Shown here one piece after another: positions 49,879 through 59,072 of a stretch of 64,000 bases of DNA. The notes under the pieces were generated by a model, which was not told where the DNA came from, did no database searches, and saw only the letters and a list, made by a program, of their open reading frames with translations. Origin of the DNA: Ruania alba (GTDB lineage Bacteria; Actinomycetota; Actinomycetes; Actinomycetales; Beutenbergiaceae); contig NZ_FNTX01000002.1 in assembly GCF_900105765.1 (NCBI RefSeq), forward strand, positions 1,178,001 to 1,242,000. The letters run 5' to 3'. Within the stretch, counting starts at the first letter, position 1, and each line of letters begins with the position of its first letter. A program made the translations under genes and the position numbers.

Positions 49879-49913
49879 GCCGGGCGCCGGTGAACGCTCC
49901 ACCTCCGCCCGGC
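49879..49913. terminator. Terminator between GH78 gene and convergent sulfatase
   Basis: GCCGGGCG (49879-49886) pairs with CGCCCGGC (49906-49913), with an inner GGTG/CACC stem (49889-49892 with 49900-49903). It begins just after the rhamnosidase stop. Confidence 0.6.
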
Positions 49914-49989
49914 TGCCGGTCGTTGTCGATCGCGGCTCGAGCTCCGCGTCATCTCCCGATGGCGCCGTGCTCATGGTCGTCCGACGTGA

Positions 49990-51378
49990 TCAGGCCGGAT
50001 CAGCGTTCACGGCCTCGTCGAGGATCGACACCGACTGTTCGTGCAAGGGACTGGTGACCGCGCCGTCGAGGAGCGGATCCTGCGTCTCGTGCATCCACCG
50101 ATGCAGGTCCTGCAGCAACTCGATGCGCACTGATTCGTAGGCGGGGTCGTCGGCCACGTTGTGCGCCTCGATCGGGTCTTCGACGAGGTCGTACAGCTCC
50201 ACCGCCGGGTGGAAGCGGCGCACGGGAGTGCGCGGCGTGGTCCGTGGCCGCCACGACTGTGACGAGTCCATGAACTCTGGCGCTGCGGTGAAGTTGACGA
50301 TCAGCTTGTGCCTCTCCGTACGAATGCACCGCCTCGGGTCGTAGTAGTCGTGGTAGGTCATCTCCCCGTAGACAGCGTCACGCCCCACCGCGGGGCCGTC
50401 GCTGGTGCCGTCGAGCAGCGGACGGAGGCTGCGGCCGTGGACGCGGTCGGTCGGCTCGATCCCTGCAGCGGTCAGCACGGTGGGGAAGATGTCGATGTTG
50501 GAGACCAACTCGTCATACCTGGAACCGCCGGTCCAGCCGAGGCGCGGGCACCGCATGAGCCACGCCACCTCGAGGCCGGGGTCGTAGAGCGCGCACTTCG
50601 CGCGCGGGAGCGCGACGCCGTGGTCGGTCGTGAAGATCACGAGCGTGTTCTCGGTCAGCCCGTCCTCGTCTAGCCGGCGGAGCACCTGGCCTACTGCCTG
50701 GTCGAGGTGGTGGATCGCGCCCTGCAGCTCGGCGAGCTCGGTGCGGGTGCACTCACCCTCGTCTTCGATGTACGGGGGTATCTCGACGCCAAGTTCGTCA
50801 TCGGGCTCCATGTAGTCGCTGATGAAACCCTGGTATCCCGGCTCGTCTCGGGTGCCGCCAGGGAGGCGGTGGGGCTCGACGAACCCGACCTGCAGATAGA
50901 AGGGATGGTCGCCCGCAGTCAGACGGTCCAGTTCCGCACAGGCTGCCTCGGCGACTGCCTGTGCGCGGTCAGGTCGGCCGGCTCGTTCCACGGCCGGAAC
51001 AGCACGGTCGAAACCCAGCCGGGCAGCCATCTCCTCGGGCGTCCGGCTGGCGCGTGACTCGTGCTGTACCCCGAGGAGGGATGTGGTGTACCCCGCGTCC
51101 TTGAACTCTCGCGCGAGATGACGTTCCTCGGGGTATAGGTCCCAGGCGAACTGGGCGTGTGTGAGTCCCATGACGCCGGCCGAGTGGGGGTATCTGCCGG
51201 TGAACAACGAGGCGCGCGAGGGACTGCACTGCGGTGCCGTGCAGAAGGCCTGCTCGAATGTGACGCCGTCAGCTGCGAGGGCGTCGAGATGGGGGGTGCG
51301 AACGGTGGTGACCCCATAGCAGCCGAGGTAGCGGCCAAGGTCGTGGCAGTGCAGCAGGAGGACGTTTGGTCGGCTCAC
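49990..51378 (-). CDS. Sulfatase, SGSH/N-sulfoglucosamine sulfohydrolase-like
   Basis: 462 residues with GTG start at 51378. N-terminal NVLLLHCHDLGRYLGCYG, activation motif C51-S-P-S-R55 in CSPSRASLFTGRYPHSAG, metal site FTTDHGVALPRAKCALYDPG. The HDLGRYLGCYG and MGLTHAQFAW features recall the heparan N-sulfatase group, but the exact subfamily was not established. No signal peptide. An upstream LacI-type operator identical to that of the transporter operon (51657) links it to the same regulon. Confidence 0.91.
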   Translation of the reverse strand: MSRPNVLLLHCHDLGRYLGCYGVTTVRTPHLDALAADGVTFEQAFCTAPQCSPSRASLFTGRYPHSAGVMGLTHAQFAWDLYPEERHLAREFKDAGYTTSLLGVQHESRASRTPEEMAARLGFDRAVPAVERAGRPDRAQAVAEAACAELDRLTAGDHPFYLQVGFVEPHRLPGGTRDEPGYQGFISDYMEPDDELGVEIPPYIEDEGECTRTELAELQGAIHHLDQAVGQVLRRLDEDGLTENTLVIFTTDHGVALPRAKCALYDPGLEVAWLMRCPRLGWTGGSRYDELVSNIDIFPTVLTAAGIEPTDRVHGRSLRPLLDGTSDGPAVGRDAVYGEMTYHDYYDPRRCIRTERHKLIVNFTAAPEFMDSSQSWRPRTTPRTPVRRFHPAVELYDLVEDPIEAHNVADDPAYESVRIELLQDLHRWMHETQDPLLDGAVTSPLHEQSVSILDEAVNADPA

Positions 51379-51767
51379 GAGGCTCTCTTTCCGGTTGGCT
51401 GTGAATGTATGCCGCGGCTCACGTGTGCCGCGGCTGATGTCAGTGAGGGGCGGTTAGCTTGCCGGCATGGTCGGCGGCCTGGTCCTGATCGCAGATCGCG
51501 TCCACCACATTCGTCGACTCGATGTCGTCGTGGAACTACCCACATCGCCCGTCCCTTCCGAGAGATCCTGCACTGACCCGGCGGCCGGCGTTGCCGCATT
51601 CGAGCACTGCGCAGAGTTCTTCGACCGTGGTGATCATCCACCGTAGTCGCAAGCATTGATACGATTCATAATTGTACGGCACCTCCCTGTCGCTGAATCG
51701 CAGCCCTCGCCACGACGCACTTGCTCGACTGAGGTCAGGCTGCCTCAGACGTCCAACTCGTCGGATG
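51379..51767 (-). promoter_or_regulatory. Sulfatase upstream region with LacI-type operator
   Basis: 389 bases without a credible gene. TGATACGATTCA at 51657-51668 is followed on the upstream side by a minus-strand TACAAT (51676-51671), a good -10 box, so the operator lies just after the expected start of transcription. The site is about 280 bases before the GTG start, which implies a long leader; nothing distinctive was seen in it. Confidence 0.55.
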
Positions 51768-53492
51768 TCACGAGTAGTGCCAGTCGGCGTCCGTTTCGTG
51801 TCGATGCCGGCCGCATCGTTGCAGCCACACGGTGGTCTCGCCTGGGACGGCGGTGGTGAGCGTGCTGCTCGCCAGCAGGACCTCGCCGTCGGGCATACCT
51901 ACCGGTTCAGCGGAGAAGTTGGTCACGCATACCCAGCCGTTCGGCCGGGCGAAGGCGAGGACGTTCGGCGGGTTTTCCAGCCACTCCAGCCGCTCCTCGC
52001 TCTGCAGCCGGTGTCGCAGCGCGATCGCCTCCCGGTACAGCGCCAGGGTGGAGGCAGCGTCCTCGGCCTGTCCAGATGCCGCTAGCTCGGCGAACCAACT
52101 TGGCTGAGGCAGGTGCGGCGGACCGTCGGAGAATCCGAAGGATGGGCCCTCAAGTGACCATGGCAGCGGGACACGGACACCGTCCCGCCCCACGTCGCGG
52201 CCTGGCTTGCGCGTGAACGTCGGGTCCTGCCGGGCGTGGTCGGGAATGTCAGCCACCTCGTGCAGACCGAGCTCCTCACCCTGGTACAGGTAGGCCGAAC
52301 CGGGCAATGCGAGCTCGAGCATGGTCGCGGCGCGTGCCCGGCGCAGCCCTCGGTCGGCCTCCAGCACCGGCTCAGTGCCGCGACTGAGCAGCCACTGCCG
52401 GCCCTGCTTGAACTCGTCCGGATCGTACGGGAGCCCGTAGCGGGTGGCGTGCCGCACCAGGTCATGGTTGGAGAGCACCCAGGTGGTGGAGGACCCGCTC
52501 TGTGCGGCGAGCTCGAGGTTGCGGGCGATCACGTCACGGAACGCCTCGGCTTCGAAGGGTGCCTGCAGCAGGTCGAAGTTGAATGCCTGGCCCAGACCCT
52601 CAGCACTGGCATAGCGAGCTCGCCGGTGTGCCGGCACCCAGGCTTCGGCCACGGCGGTGCGCGGTGGGTCGTAGGAGTTGAATACCTCACGCCACTCGGC
52701 GTAGATCTCGTGCACCTCGTCCCGGTCCAGGGTGGGGTGGTTGCCGTCGAAGGGCATCGCTCGCAATTGCTCCATCGTGGGCAACTCGTCCGGCAACCGC
52801 TTGGCGGTCATGTGCGCCACGTCAACCCGGAAGCCCGCCACCCCGCGGTCGGACCAGAACCGCAACGTCTGCAGGAAATCCTCCCGGACCTCACGGTTGT
52901 CCCAGTTCAGATCGGGCTGCTCCACCGCGAAGCGGTGCAGGTACCACTGACCGTCCTCGACTCGCTCCCAGGCGGAGCCGCCGAAGGCGCTGGTCCAGTC
53001 GGACGGCGGCTCCTCGCCGTCGGGACCAGTGCCGTCCCGGAAGAGGTACTTGTCCCGCTCCGGCGAGCCCTTCGGGGCGGCCAGCGCGGCTCGGAACCAC
53101 TCGTGCTGGTTCGAGGTGTGGTTCGGCACGATGTCGATGATGAGCTTGATGCCGGCCTCGGTGAGCGCAGCGAGCATCTCGTCGAAGTCGTCCAGAGTGC
53201 CGAAGCGCGGATCGACGTTGCGGTAGTCGTCCACGTCGTAACCGCCGTCGGCGAGCGCCGAGGGGTAGAACGGGCTGAGCCAGACGGCGTCCACCCCGAG
53301 GTCGCGCAGGTAGGGCACGCGGCTGGTGATCCCGGGCAGGTCGCCGATGCCGTCGCCGTTCGAGTCGGCGAAGGAGCGGGGGTAGATCTGGTAGACGACG
53401 GCCTGACGCCACCAGTTCGGGTCGCCGCTGAGGAGGCTCGCCCCGCCCTGGTGCGTGCTCGGTGCCTTGTCGCGGTGTTCGGCGTCAGTCAC
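51768..53492 (-). CDS. GH13 alpha-glucosidase (oligo-1,6-glucosidase/alpha-amylase family)
   Basis: 574 residues, no signal peptide. N-terminal WWRQAVVYQIYPRSFADSNGDGIGDLPG is typical of GH13 alpha-glucosidases. Catalytic residues: nucleophile Asp224 in GFRVDVAH, acid/base Glu283 in AVAEAW, and Asp344 in LSNHDLVRH. It hydrolyses alpha-glucosides in the cytoplasm. The start is GTG at 53492 after GGAG. It lies between two sulfatase genes on the same strand, but its connection to the sulfated glycan is uncertain: it may handle glucose branches or simply be a neighbour. Confidence 0.93.
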   Translation of the reverse strand: MTDAEHRDKAPSTHQGGASLLSGDPNWWRQAVVYQIYPRSFADSNGDGIGDLPGITSRVPYLRDLGVDAVWLSPFYPSALADGGYDVDDYRNVDPRFGTLDDFDEMLAALTEAGIKLIIDIVPNHTSNQHEWFRAALAAPKGSPERDKYLFRDGTGPDGEEPPSDWTSAFGGSAWERVEDGQWYLHRFAVEQPDLNWDNREVREDFLQTLRFWSDRGVAGFRVDVAHMTAKRLPDELPTMEQLRAMPFDGNHPTLDRDEVHEIYAEWREVFNSYDPPRTAVAEAWVPAHRRARYASAEGLGQAFNFDLLQAPFEAEAFRDVIARNLELAAQSGSSTTWVLSNHDLVRHATRYGLPYDPDEFKQGRQWLLSRGTEPVLEADRGLRRARAATMLELALPGSAYLYQGEELGLHEVADIPDHARQDPTFTRKPGRDVGRDGVRVPLPWSLEGPSFGFSDGPPHLPQPSWFAELAASGQAEDAASTLALYREAIALRHRLQSEERLEWLENPPNVLAFARPNGWVCVTNFSAEPVGMPDGEVLLASSTLTTAVPGETTVWLQRCGRHRHETDADWHYS

Positions 53493-53772
53493 CCGTCATC
53501 TCCATTCATGTATTCGTTCGTGATTGTCACTTGCGCGTCCGTCGCTGCCCGGGTCAAGCAGCGAGGTGCCACCCGATGTCGCTCTCAAGTAGCGATCGCG
53601 ACACGTATCGGCACCCACCTTGCGCGCGTGTGGTGATCCCGGGGCGGTAGGTGTCACTCATCGTCCCTGTCAGGTGGGTTGAGCGACGGTGGGTGACGCC
53701 TACCTGGGTGGCCGGGCGGCGAGGTGCCCATCGCCGTCGGAATGGCCGGGGCGAGACGACATCGATGGGCAC

Positions 53773-55170
53773 TTACTGGCCGACCGGCGTGATGCTGCTG
53801 TCGGCGGGCGGTGTTCCGACCGGGGTGTTGACTTCGAAGTAGTGCTCGAGTCCGTCGGCGTGCAGGTAGGTCTCGGGTGGTGCGAAGTCGTCGTCGAGGT
53901 CGGCGAGCCAGTGGTTCAGCTCGGCGTCGAGGTCGCGTTGTAGGCCGGTGGCTTCCGGTTGCCCGCACAGGTTCTGCTGCTGGTACGGATCGGCCACGTT
54001 GTCGTAGAGCAGCCAGGGGCTGGTGCGGGTGCGGATGTAGGTGTGGGTTGCGGTGCGGATGCCGCGGTAGGCGTCGAAGCCGTAGCTGCGTGCCCACAGG
54101 ATCGGCACGGGGAGGGAGAGGAAGGATGAGTGGGCGCGGTGTGCGGGGCGCGTCCCGAAGACGTCGGTGCCGGTGACATGGCCTGGTACCGGCAGACCGC
54201 ACAGGCCCAGGAGGGTGGGCATCAGGTCGGGCATGTCGAACGGCGAGGTGTCGGTGCGGCCTTCGCGGCCGAATCGGCGGGGGTAGCGCACCAGCATCGG
54301 CACCCGCACTGCTTCGTCCCAGGGGCAGACTTTCACGTCGTGGCGGATGCCGTGGGAGCCCATCATGTCGCCGTGGTCGGAGGCGAAGATGATGATGGTG
54401 TCTTCGGCTGTGCCGCTGTTCTCCACCGCTGCCAGCAACTGGGCTAGGCAGTCGTCCAGGGCGGCGATGTGGGCGTAGTAGCCGCGCAGCGCCTGCGCCG
54501 ATTCCTGCGCCGCTTCGTCGGGGACGTTCGCCCGCAGGGTGATCTCGGCATCGGTGTACCGCTGCCGGTACTCCTGCGGTGCGGTGTGCAGCGGGAAGTG
54601 TGGTGGCCCGTAGGAGAGCATCAGGAAGTACGGGTCCTCACCGGCGCTGTTCTGTGCGATGAATCCGCAGGCGTCCTCGGTTTGGGCGTGGGCGTCATAC
54701 CCGGGCCAGGTTTTGGGCTGCGGGTCGTCGCCGTGGAAGTAGAGCGAGCTGTTGTAGTTGTGGGTGCATTCGGCGGCTTTCCAGTACTCGAACCCGAACC
54801 GCTTCTCGCGCGGCACCGGGAGCTTGCGGCGACCGTAGTTGCCGTCCGGGCTGCCGTACAGGTGCCATTTGCCGATATACCCGGTGCGGTACCCGGCTGT
54901 CGCGAATTCTTCGGCGAGGGTGGACCCGGTCGGTTCCAGTTCGACGTCGTTGATGTAGACCCCGTGCTGGAGCGGGTACTGGCCGGTGAGCATGCTCGCC
55001 CGGGCGGGGCAGCACACCGGAGTCCCGGAGACCGCCTCGGTGAAGTTCACCGACTCGGCTGCCAAGGTGTCCAGCACCGGCGTCGAGACATTCTCATCGC
55101 CGGCATAACCGGTCGCCTGAGCCCTCCACTGATCAGTCAGCACCACCAGCACATTCGGTCGCCGCGTCAC
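53773..55170 (-). CDS. Sulfatase, no signal peptide
   Basis: 465 residues from GTG 55170, which has AAAGGG 8 bases upstream and gives MTRRPNVLVVLTDQWRAQ; the long open extension to 55578 is a shadow of the YesL-like gene. Activation motif C53-C-P-A-R57, metal site ASDHGDMMGSHGIRHDVKVCPWDEAVRVP. Cytoplasmic by prediction. Last gene of the operon esterase, binding protein, two permeases, YesL-like, sulfatase. Fifth sulfatase of the window; all five differ in length and neighbours, which suggests different sulfate positions. Confidence 0.92.
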   Translation of the reverse strand: MTRRPNVLVVLTDQWRAQATGYAGDENVSTPVLDTLAAESVNFTEAVSGTPVCCPARASMLTGQYPLQHGVYINDVELEPTGSTLAEEFATAGYRTGYIGKWHLYGSPDGNYGRRKLPVPREKRFGFEYWKAAECTHNYNSSLYFHGDDPQPKTWPGYDAHAQTEDACGFIAQNSAGEDPYFLMLSYGPPHFPLHTAPQEYRQRYTDAEITLRANVPDEAAQESAQALRGYYAHIAALDDCLAQLLAAVENSGTAEDTIIIFASDHGDMMGSHGIRHDVKVCPWDEAVRVPMLVRYPRRFGREGRTDTSPFDMPDLMPTLLGLCGLPVPGHVTGTDVFGTRPAHRAHSSFLSLPVPILWARSYGFDAYRGIRTATHTYIRTRTSPWLLYDNVADPYQQQNLCGQPEATGLQRDLDAELNHWLADLDDDFAPPETYLHADGLEHYFEVNTPVGTPPADSSITPVGQ

Positions 55171-55211
55171 GGGCACATCCCTTTCTTCTCGGTTGTCAGT
55201 TGGCGCGGGGA

Positions 55212-55844
55212 TCACGACGGCGTCCCTCGAGCCCGTAGGCCCCTCGCCACGATCCGGTCGATCGCCCAGGCGGCCCCGCTGCCCGCCACGAGCGCGCCGG
55301 CCAGCGGGGAGACCGCCGTGACGGCGAGGGCAGCGGCGAGCGTCAGCAGGGCCCCCGCCACGTGCACCGGCATGGCCAAGGTGAGGGTCGTCGTCGTGCG
55401 CAGCAGCCCGCGCCACGGCAGGTCGTAGGAGACGATGACGGGGAACAGCACGGTGGAGGCGCCAGCGAACAACAGGGCGAGCGCCCCGGTGATCACGCCG
55501 AGCACCATCGAGGCCCCGGCTCCCATCTGCTGGACGATCACGACATCCACGGCAAGCACCCCGGCCACGGCCAGCCATCCGAGACCGAGGAGGGTGCGCC
55601 GTCGTAGATCGGTGCGCAGGGCGCGCGCGAAAGCGACTACCGGCGTCACCTCGGAGCCGAGACGTCGATCGCGCAGCACCGAGAACAGGGCCGCTGTCGC
55701 CGGGACGAAGGTGACCACCGGAAGGGAGGCGAGCAACCAGACCAGGTTCAGCAGCACCATGTCGCTGGCCGCCGCGAGCGACCGGTAGAGGGGGCCGGCG
55801 GTGACGTCGCGGGGGCGGGCGCCGGTGACAGTACTCGCGCTCAT
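55212..55844 (-). CDS. YesL family membrane protein (DUF624)
   Basis: 210 residues with about five membrane spans (LNLVWLLASLPVVTFVPATAALFSVLRD, then GLGWLAVAGVLAVDVVIV and others). The N-terminal LYRSLAAASDMVLLNLVWLL and PATAALF motif are typical of YesL/DUF624 proteins, which accompany CUT1 sugar importers; in Bacillus subtilis yesL is next to the rhamnogalacturonan genes yesOPQ. Exact role unknown, perhaps assembly or control of the transporter. It starts 16 bases after the permease gene. Confidence 0.87.
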   Translation of the reverse strand: MSASTVTGARPRDVTAGPLYRSLAAASDMVLLNLVWLLASLPVVTFVPATAALFSVLRDRRLGSEVTPVVAFARALRTDLRRRTLLGLGWLAVAGVLAVDVVIVQQMGAGASMVLGVITGALALLFAGASTVLFPVIVSYDLPWRGLLRTTTTLTLAMPVHVAGALLTLAAALAVTAVSPLAGALVAGSGAAWAIDRIVARGLRARGTPS

Positions 55845-55860
55845 CCCTTGCTCCTCGTGC

Positions 55861-56742
55861 TCATCCTTTGAACCCCGTGGTGGCGATCCCTTCGATCAGC
55901 CCACGCTGGAAGAACAGGAAGAACGCGAACAGCGGCACCAGGGAGACCACGCTCATCGCGAACATCGGACCCCACGAAGAGACCGTGGACTGGTCCAGGA
56001 ACAGCTTCAACGCCAACGGTGCGGTGAAGTTCTCGTTGCTGGACAGGAAGATCACCTGGGCGAAGAAGTCGTTGTAGGACCAGATGAACGTGAAGATCGC
56101 TGTGGTCACCAGCGCCGGCTTGAGCAGCGGCAGGATGATCCGGAAGAAGATGTTCACCGGGCCACAGCCGTCCACGCGGGCGGCGAAGTCCAGCTCCTTC
56201 GGGATACCGCGGATGAACTGCACGATCAGGAAGATGAAGAACGCGTCCACGGCGAGGAACTTCGGCACCACCAGCGGCAGGAACGTGTCCAGCCAGGCGA
56301 GCGAGTCGAAGATGATGTACTGCGGGATGATCTGCACGTGGATCGGCAGCATCATCGTGCCGAGCATGATCGCGAACAGGGTCCGCTTCAGCGGGAAGTG
56401 CAGCCGTGCGAAGGCATAGGCCGCGAGCGAGCACGCGATCACGTTCCCGAGCACCGCGAGCACGGCGATGAGGATCGAGTTCAGCATGTAGTGGGAGAAC
56501 GGGCGCTGGATCCCGTTCCATCCCTCGATGTAGTTGCTCAGCGTCCACTCCTGCGGGATCAGCCCCGGCGAGCTGAAGATCTCACTCTCCGGCTTCAACG
56601 AGCTGGAGATCATCCACACCAGCGGGTACATCATCAGCACGGCGATCGCGATCAGCCCGATGTGGGCGAGGATGCGGGGGCGCGGACCTTTCGTGGCGCG
56701 CTGGGGTGCAGTCATTGCGGTGTCAGTGGTCATCTCGCTCAT
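55861..56742 (-). CDS. ABC sugar transporter permease, MalG/YesQ type
   Basis: 293 residues, six membrane spans. N-terminal HIGLIAIAVLMMYPLVWMISSSLKPESEIF is the classic MalG-type beginning; the EAA loop is LDFAARVDGCGPVNIFFRIILPLLKPAL. The ATG overlaps the stop of the partner permease gene by 4 bases. It works with the permease at 56739 and the lipoprotein at 57725; no dedicated ATPase is nearby. Confidence 0.93.
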   Translation of the reverse strand: MSEMTTDTAMTAPQRATKGPRPRILAHIGLIAIAVLMMYPLVWMISSSLKPESEIFSSPGLIPQEWTLSNYIEGWNGIQRPFSHYMLNSILIAVLAVLGNVIACSLAAYAFARLHFPLKRTLFAIMLGTMMLPIHVQIIPQYIIFDSLAWLDTFLPLVVPKFLAVDAFFIFLIVQFIRGIPKELDFAARVDGCGPVNIFFRIILPLLKPALVTTAIFTFIWSYNDFFAQVIFLSSNENFTAPLALKLFLDQSTVSSWGPMFAMSVVSLVPLFAFFLFFQRGLIEGIATTGFKG

Positions 56743-57725
56743 CCCTCATCCCCGTAGAACACCCAGAACCGGCTGAACAGGAAGTTGGCCGCGGTGAAGA
56801 TGCCGATCACGATCAGCAGCACCCACGCCATGGCGGCGGCATAGCCCATGTCCAGGTTCGCGAAGCCCTGCTGGTAGAGGTACAGCGTGTAAAACAGGGT
56901 CGAGTCGGTCGGGCCACCCGTGCCGCCGCTGACGATGTAGGCCGGGGTGAACGCCTGGAACGCGTTGATGATCCGCAGGATCAGGTTGAAGAAGATGATC
57001 GGCGTGAGCAGCGGCAGGGTGATCGCGAGGAACTTGCGCACCACGGAGGCGCCGTCCACCGAGGCCGCCTCGTACAGCTCGCCCGGGACCTGCCGCAGGC
57101 CAGCCAGGAAGATCACCATCGGGGCACCGAACTGCCACACGTTCAGGATGATCAGCGTGCCCAGCGCCGTGTCCGGTGAGGCCACCCAGCTCTGCGTCTC
57201 GATCCCGAACATGCCGAGGAACTGGTTCACCAGCCCTTCTACGCCGAACAACTGCCGCCACAGGATCGCGATCGCCACGCTCCCGCCCAGCAATGAGGGC
57301 AGGTAGAACACGGCTCGGTACAGGTTGAGCGCCCGCAGCCCGCGGTTCAGCACGACGGCCACCAGCAACGCCATCGCGAGCTCCAGCGGCACTCCGACGA
57401 GCACGTAGGTGAGCGTCACCTTCGCCGACTGCCAGTACCGGGAGTCCTCGGTGAACATCCGCACGTAGTTGTCCACGCCGGTCCACTCGGGCGAGGAGAT
57501 GAGGTTGTAGTCGGTGAAGGAGAAGTACAGGGAGGCGATCAGCGGTCCGAGCGTGAGCCCGAGTAGCCCGAGGAACCACGGCGCGAGGAAGGCATATCCC
57601 CACAGGCCCTCGTGCGCCATCCGCGCCGCGTGCTGTGGCTTGCCGCGGCGCTTCCGACCGGGCCTGGGTGGGTCGGTCCTGCCGCCTCCTCGCGCCGGCG
57701 ATCGCCGGAGTGAGGCAGTCGTCAT
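56739..57725 (-). CDS. ABC sugar transporter permease, MalF/YesP type
   Basis: 328 residues. A basic, Arg-rich N-terminus precedes six membrane spans; the EAA loop is YEAASVDGASVVRKFLAITLPLLTP. It shares one base with the end of the binding-protein gene (TGATG), so it is translationally coupled. CUT1-type oligosaccharide importer subunit. Confidence 0.93.
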   Translation of the reverse strand: MTTASLRRSPARGGGRTDPPRPGRKRRGKPQHAARMAHEGLWGYAFLAPWFLGLLGLTLGPLIASLYFSFTDYNLISSPEWTGVDNYVRMFTEDSRYWQSAKVTLTYVLVGVPLELAMALLVAVVLNRGLRALNLYRAVFYLPSLLGGSVAIAILWRQLFGVEGLVNQFLGMFGIETQSWVASPDTALGTLIILNVWQFGAPMVIFLAGLRQVPGELYEAASVDGASVVRKFLAITLPLLTPIIFFNLILRIINAFQAFTPAYIVSGGTGGPTDSTLFYTLYLYQQGFANLDMGYAAAMAWVLLIVIGIFTAANFLFSRFWVFYGDEG

Positions 57726-59011
57726 CAGGCGAAGGCTCCTTCCGCCTCGGTGAAGAACTGCTCGACGGCCTGGTCCACGCCGGCGCTGCCGAAGCCGACC
57801 TCTTCGTTGGCTCGCTTGAGCAGGTCGCGCACGGTGTTTGCGCCGACCGGTGCCGGCTCGGGTGCCACCGCACCCTCGGTCTCGCTCGCGGTGTACTCGA
57901 TCACGCGGGCGGTGTCCTCGTCCCCTGCCGCGGAGAGTTCGTCCGCCACAGTGGACGAAGCCGGGACCCCGAGCAGCAGGCCGAGGGGCTCGCGGGCCTC
58001 CGGGTCGTTCAGGATGTAGTCCATCACCTCGCCGACCTTTTCCGGGTCTTCGGTGGCGGAGGAGGCGCAGAAGTACACGGCCGGCCGGGGATACTGGCCG
58101 GTCGTGCCGTCCTCAGCCACGGGGAAGCTGGTGAAGTCTGCCGGGCCGTCGTTGAGGTTGTGCACCGCGTCGAGAATGTTGATGCCCGCGAATCGGACCG
58201 CTGCCAGGCCGCGGATCATCGGGGAGTCGTTCAGCCCGAGCCCACCTTCCGCAGTGATATCGGCGGGGGTCGCGGCACCGGACTGGCGCAGTTCCTCCCA
58301 GTAGGTGAGCCAGGCGGTGAGGTCCTCGGGGGTGAAGCCCAGGCCATCCGCCGTAAACAGGGTGGAGCCCCGCTGCCGGACGAAAATCTCCAGGAAGGTG
58401 TCATAGCCGCCGTGGTCACCGGTGCCGTAGAAGCCATCCTCGGTGACGTCGGAGATGTTCTGCATGGCATCGGCGAACTCCGACCAGGTCCACCGTCCGT
58501 CCGGGATCGCGACACCGGCGGACTCGAACGAGCCGACGTCGAAGAACGCCGTCTGGGCGGCCACACCCCACGGCACGCCGTAGAGGGTGCCGTTCACCTT
58601 GCCGACGTCCACGGCGGCGTCGGAGTAGGTGGACAGGTCGAGGGAGTCCAGGCTGTCCAGCTCGAGCAGCGCCCCGTTCTCGGCGTACTCGCGCAGTCCG
58701 GGCACGCTCATCTCGAACAGGTCCGGGTGGTTGTCGGAGGCAACTTGGGTGGTGAGCCGGTCGAAGTAGGTGTCGAAGGCGGTGAACTCGCCCTCGATGG
58801 CGACGCCCTCGACGTTCTGGTTCGCGAGGTCGACCATCGAGGTCACGGCACCGTTGATGGCGTCGGAGCCCCACCAGCTCATCCGGAGGTCGAGGGTGCC
58901 GCCGCCGTTCGCGCCGCCGCCGTTGTCGTCGCTGCTGCATGCGGTGAGCATGCCGGCCAGGGATGTGCCCGCTGCTGCGGTGAGGAACGTGCGCCTGTTC
59001 AGGGGATTCAT
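57725..59011 (-). CDS. ABC sugar-binding lipoprotein, family 1 (YesO-like)
   Basis: 428 residues from ATG 59011, preceded by AAGGAGC. Tat-like lipoprotein signal NRRTFLTAAAG with lipobox LTAC and Cys25. The mature part has TLDLRMSWWGSDAINGAVTSMVDLANQN and the usual hinge and aromatic regions. It provides substrate to the two following permeases. The order binding protein, MalF-type, MalG-type, YesL-like mirrors the yes locus for rhamnogalacturonan in Bacillus, again suggesting an acidic rhamnose-containing oligosaccharide. Confidence 0.93.
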   Translation of the reverse strand: MNPLNRRTFLTAAAGTSLAGMLTACSSDDNGGGANGGGTLDLRMSWWGSDAINGAVTSMVDLANQNVEGVAIEGEFTAFDTYFDRLTTQVASDNHPDLFEMSVPGLREYAENGALLELDSLDSLDLSTYSDAAVDVGKVNGTLYGVPWGVAAQTAFFDVGSFESAGVAIPDGRWTWSEFADAMQNISDVTEDGFYGTGDHGGYDTFLEIFVRQRGSTLFTADGLGFTPEDLTAWLTYWEELRQSGAATPADITAEGGLGLNDSPMIRGLAAVRFAGINILDAVHNLNDGPADFTSFPVAEDGTTGQYPRPAVYFCASSATEDPEKVGEVMDYILNDPEAREPLGLLLGVPASSTVADELSAAGDEDTARVIEYTASETEGAVAPEPAPVGANTVRDLLKRANEEVGFGSAGVDQAVEQFFTEAEGAFA

Positions 59012-59072
59012 CGTTGCTCCTTGAGTGGTGTCGTTGTCGGGTCGGGGAGGACGGGGGCAGGTGTGGGAAAGC

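Noticed and set aside
51375-51656. 93-residue minus-strand open frame before the sulfatase
   Set aside because: Arg/His-rich composition with no ribosome site; it runs through the presumed leader and resembles a chance frame in GC-rich DNA.
53646-53704. Inverted repeat GGTAGGTGTCAC / GTGACGCCTACC between GH13 and sulfatase genes
   Set aside because: A 35-base loop and one mismatch make it weak; no support as a terminator or operator.
55171-55578. N-terminal extension of the sulfatase at 53773
   Set aside because: Arg/Ala/Gly-rich translation that is the alternative frame of the YesL-like gene; GTG 55170 begins at the normal first strand of the fold.
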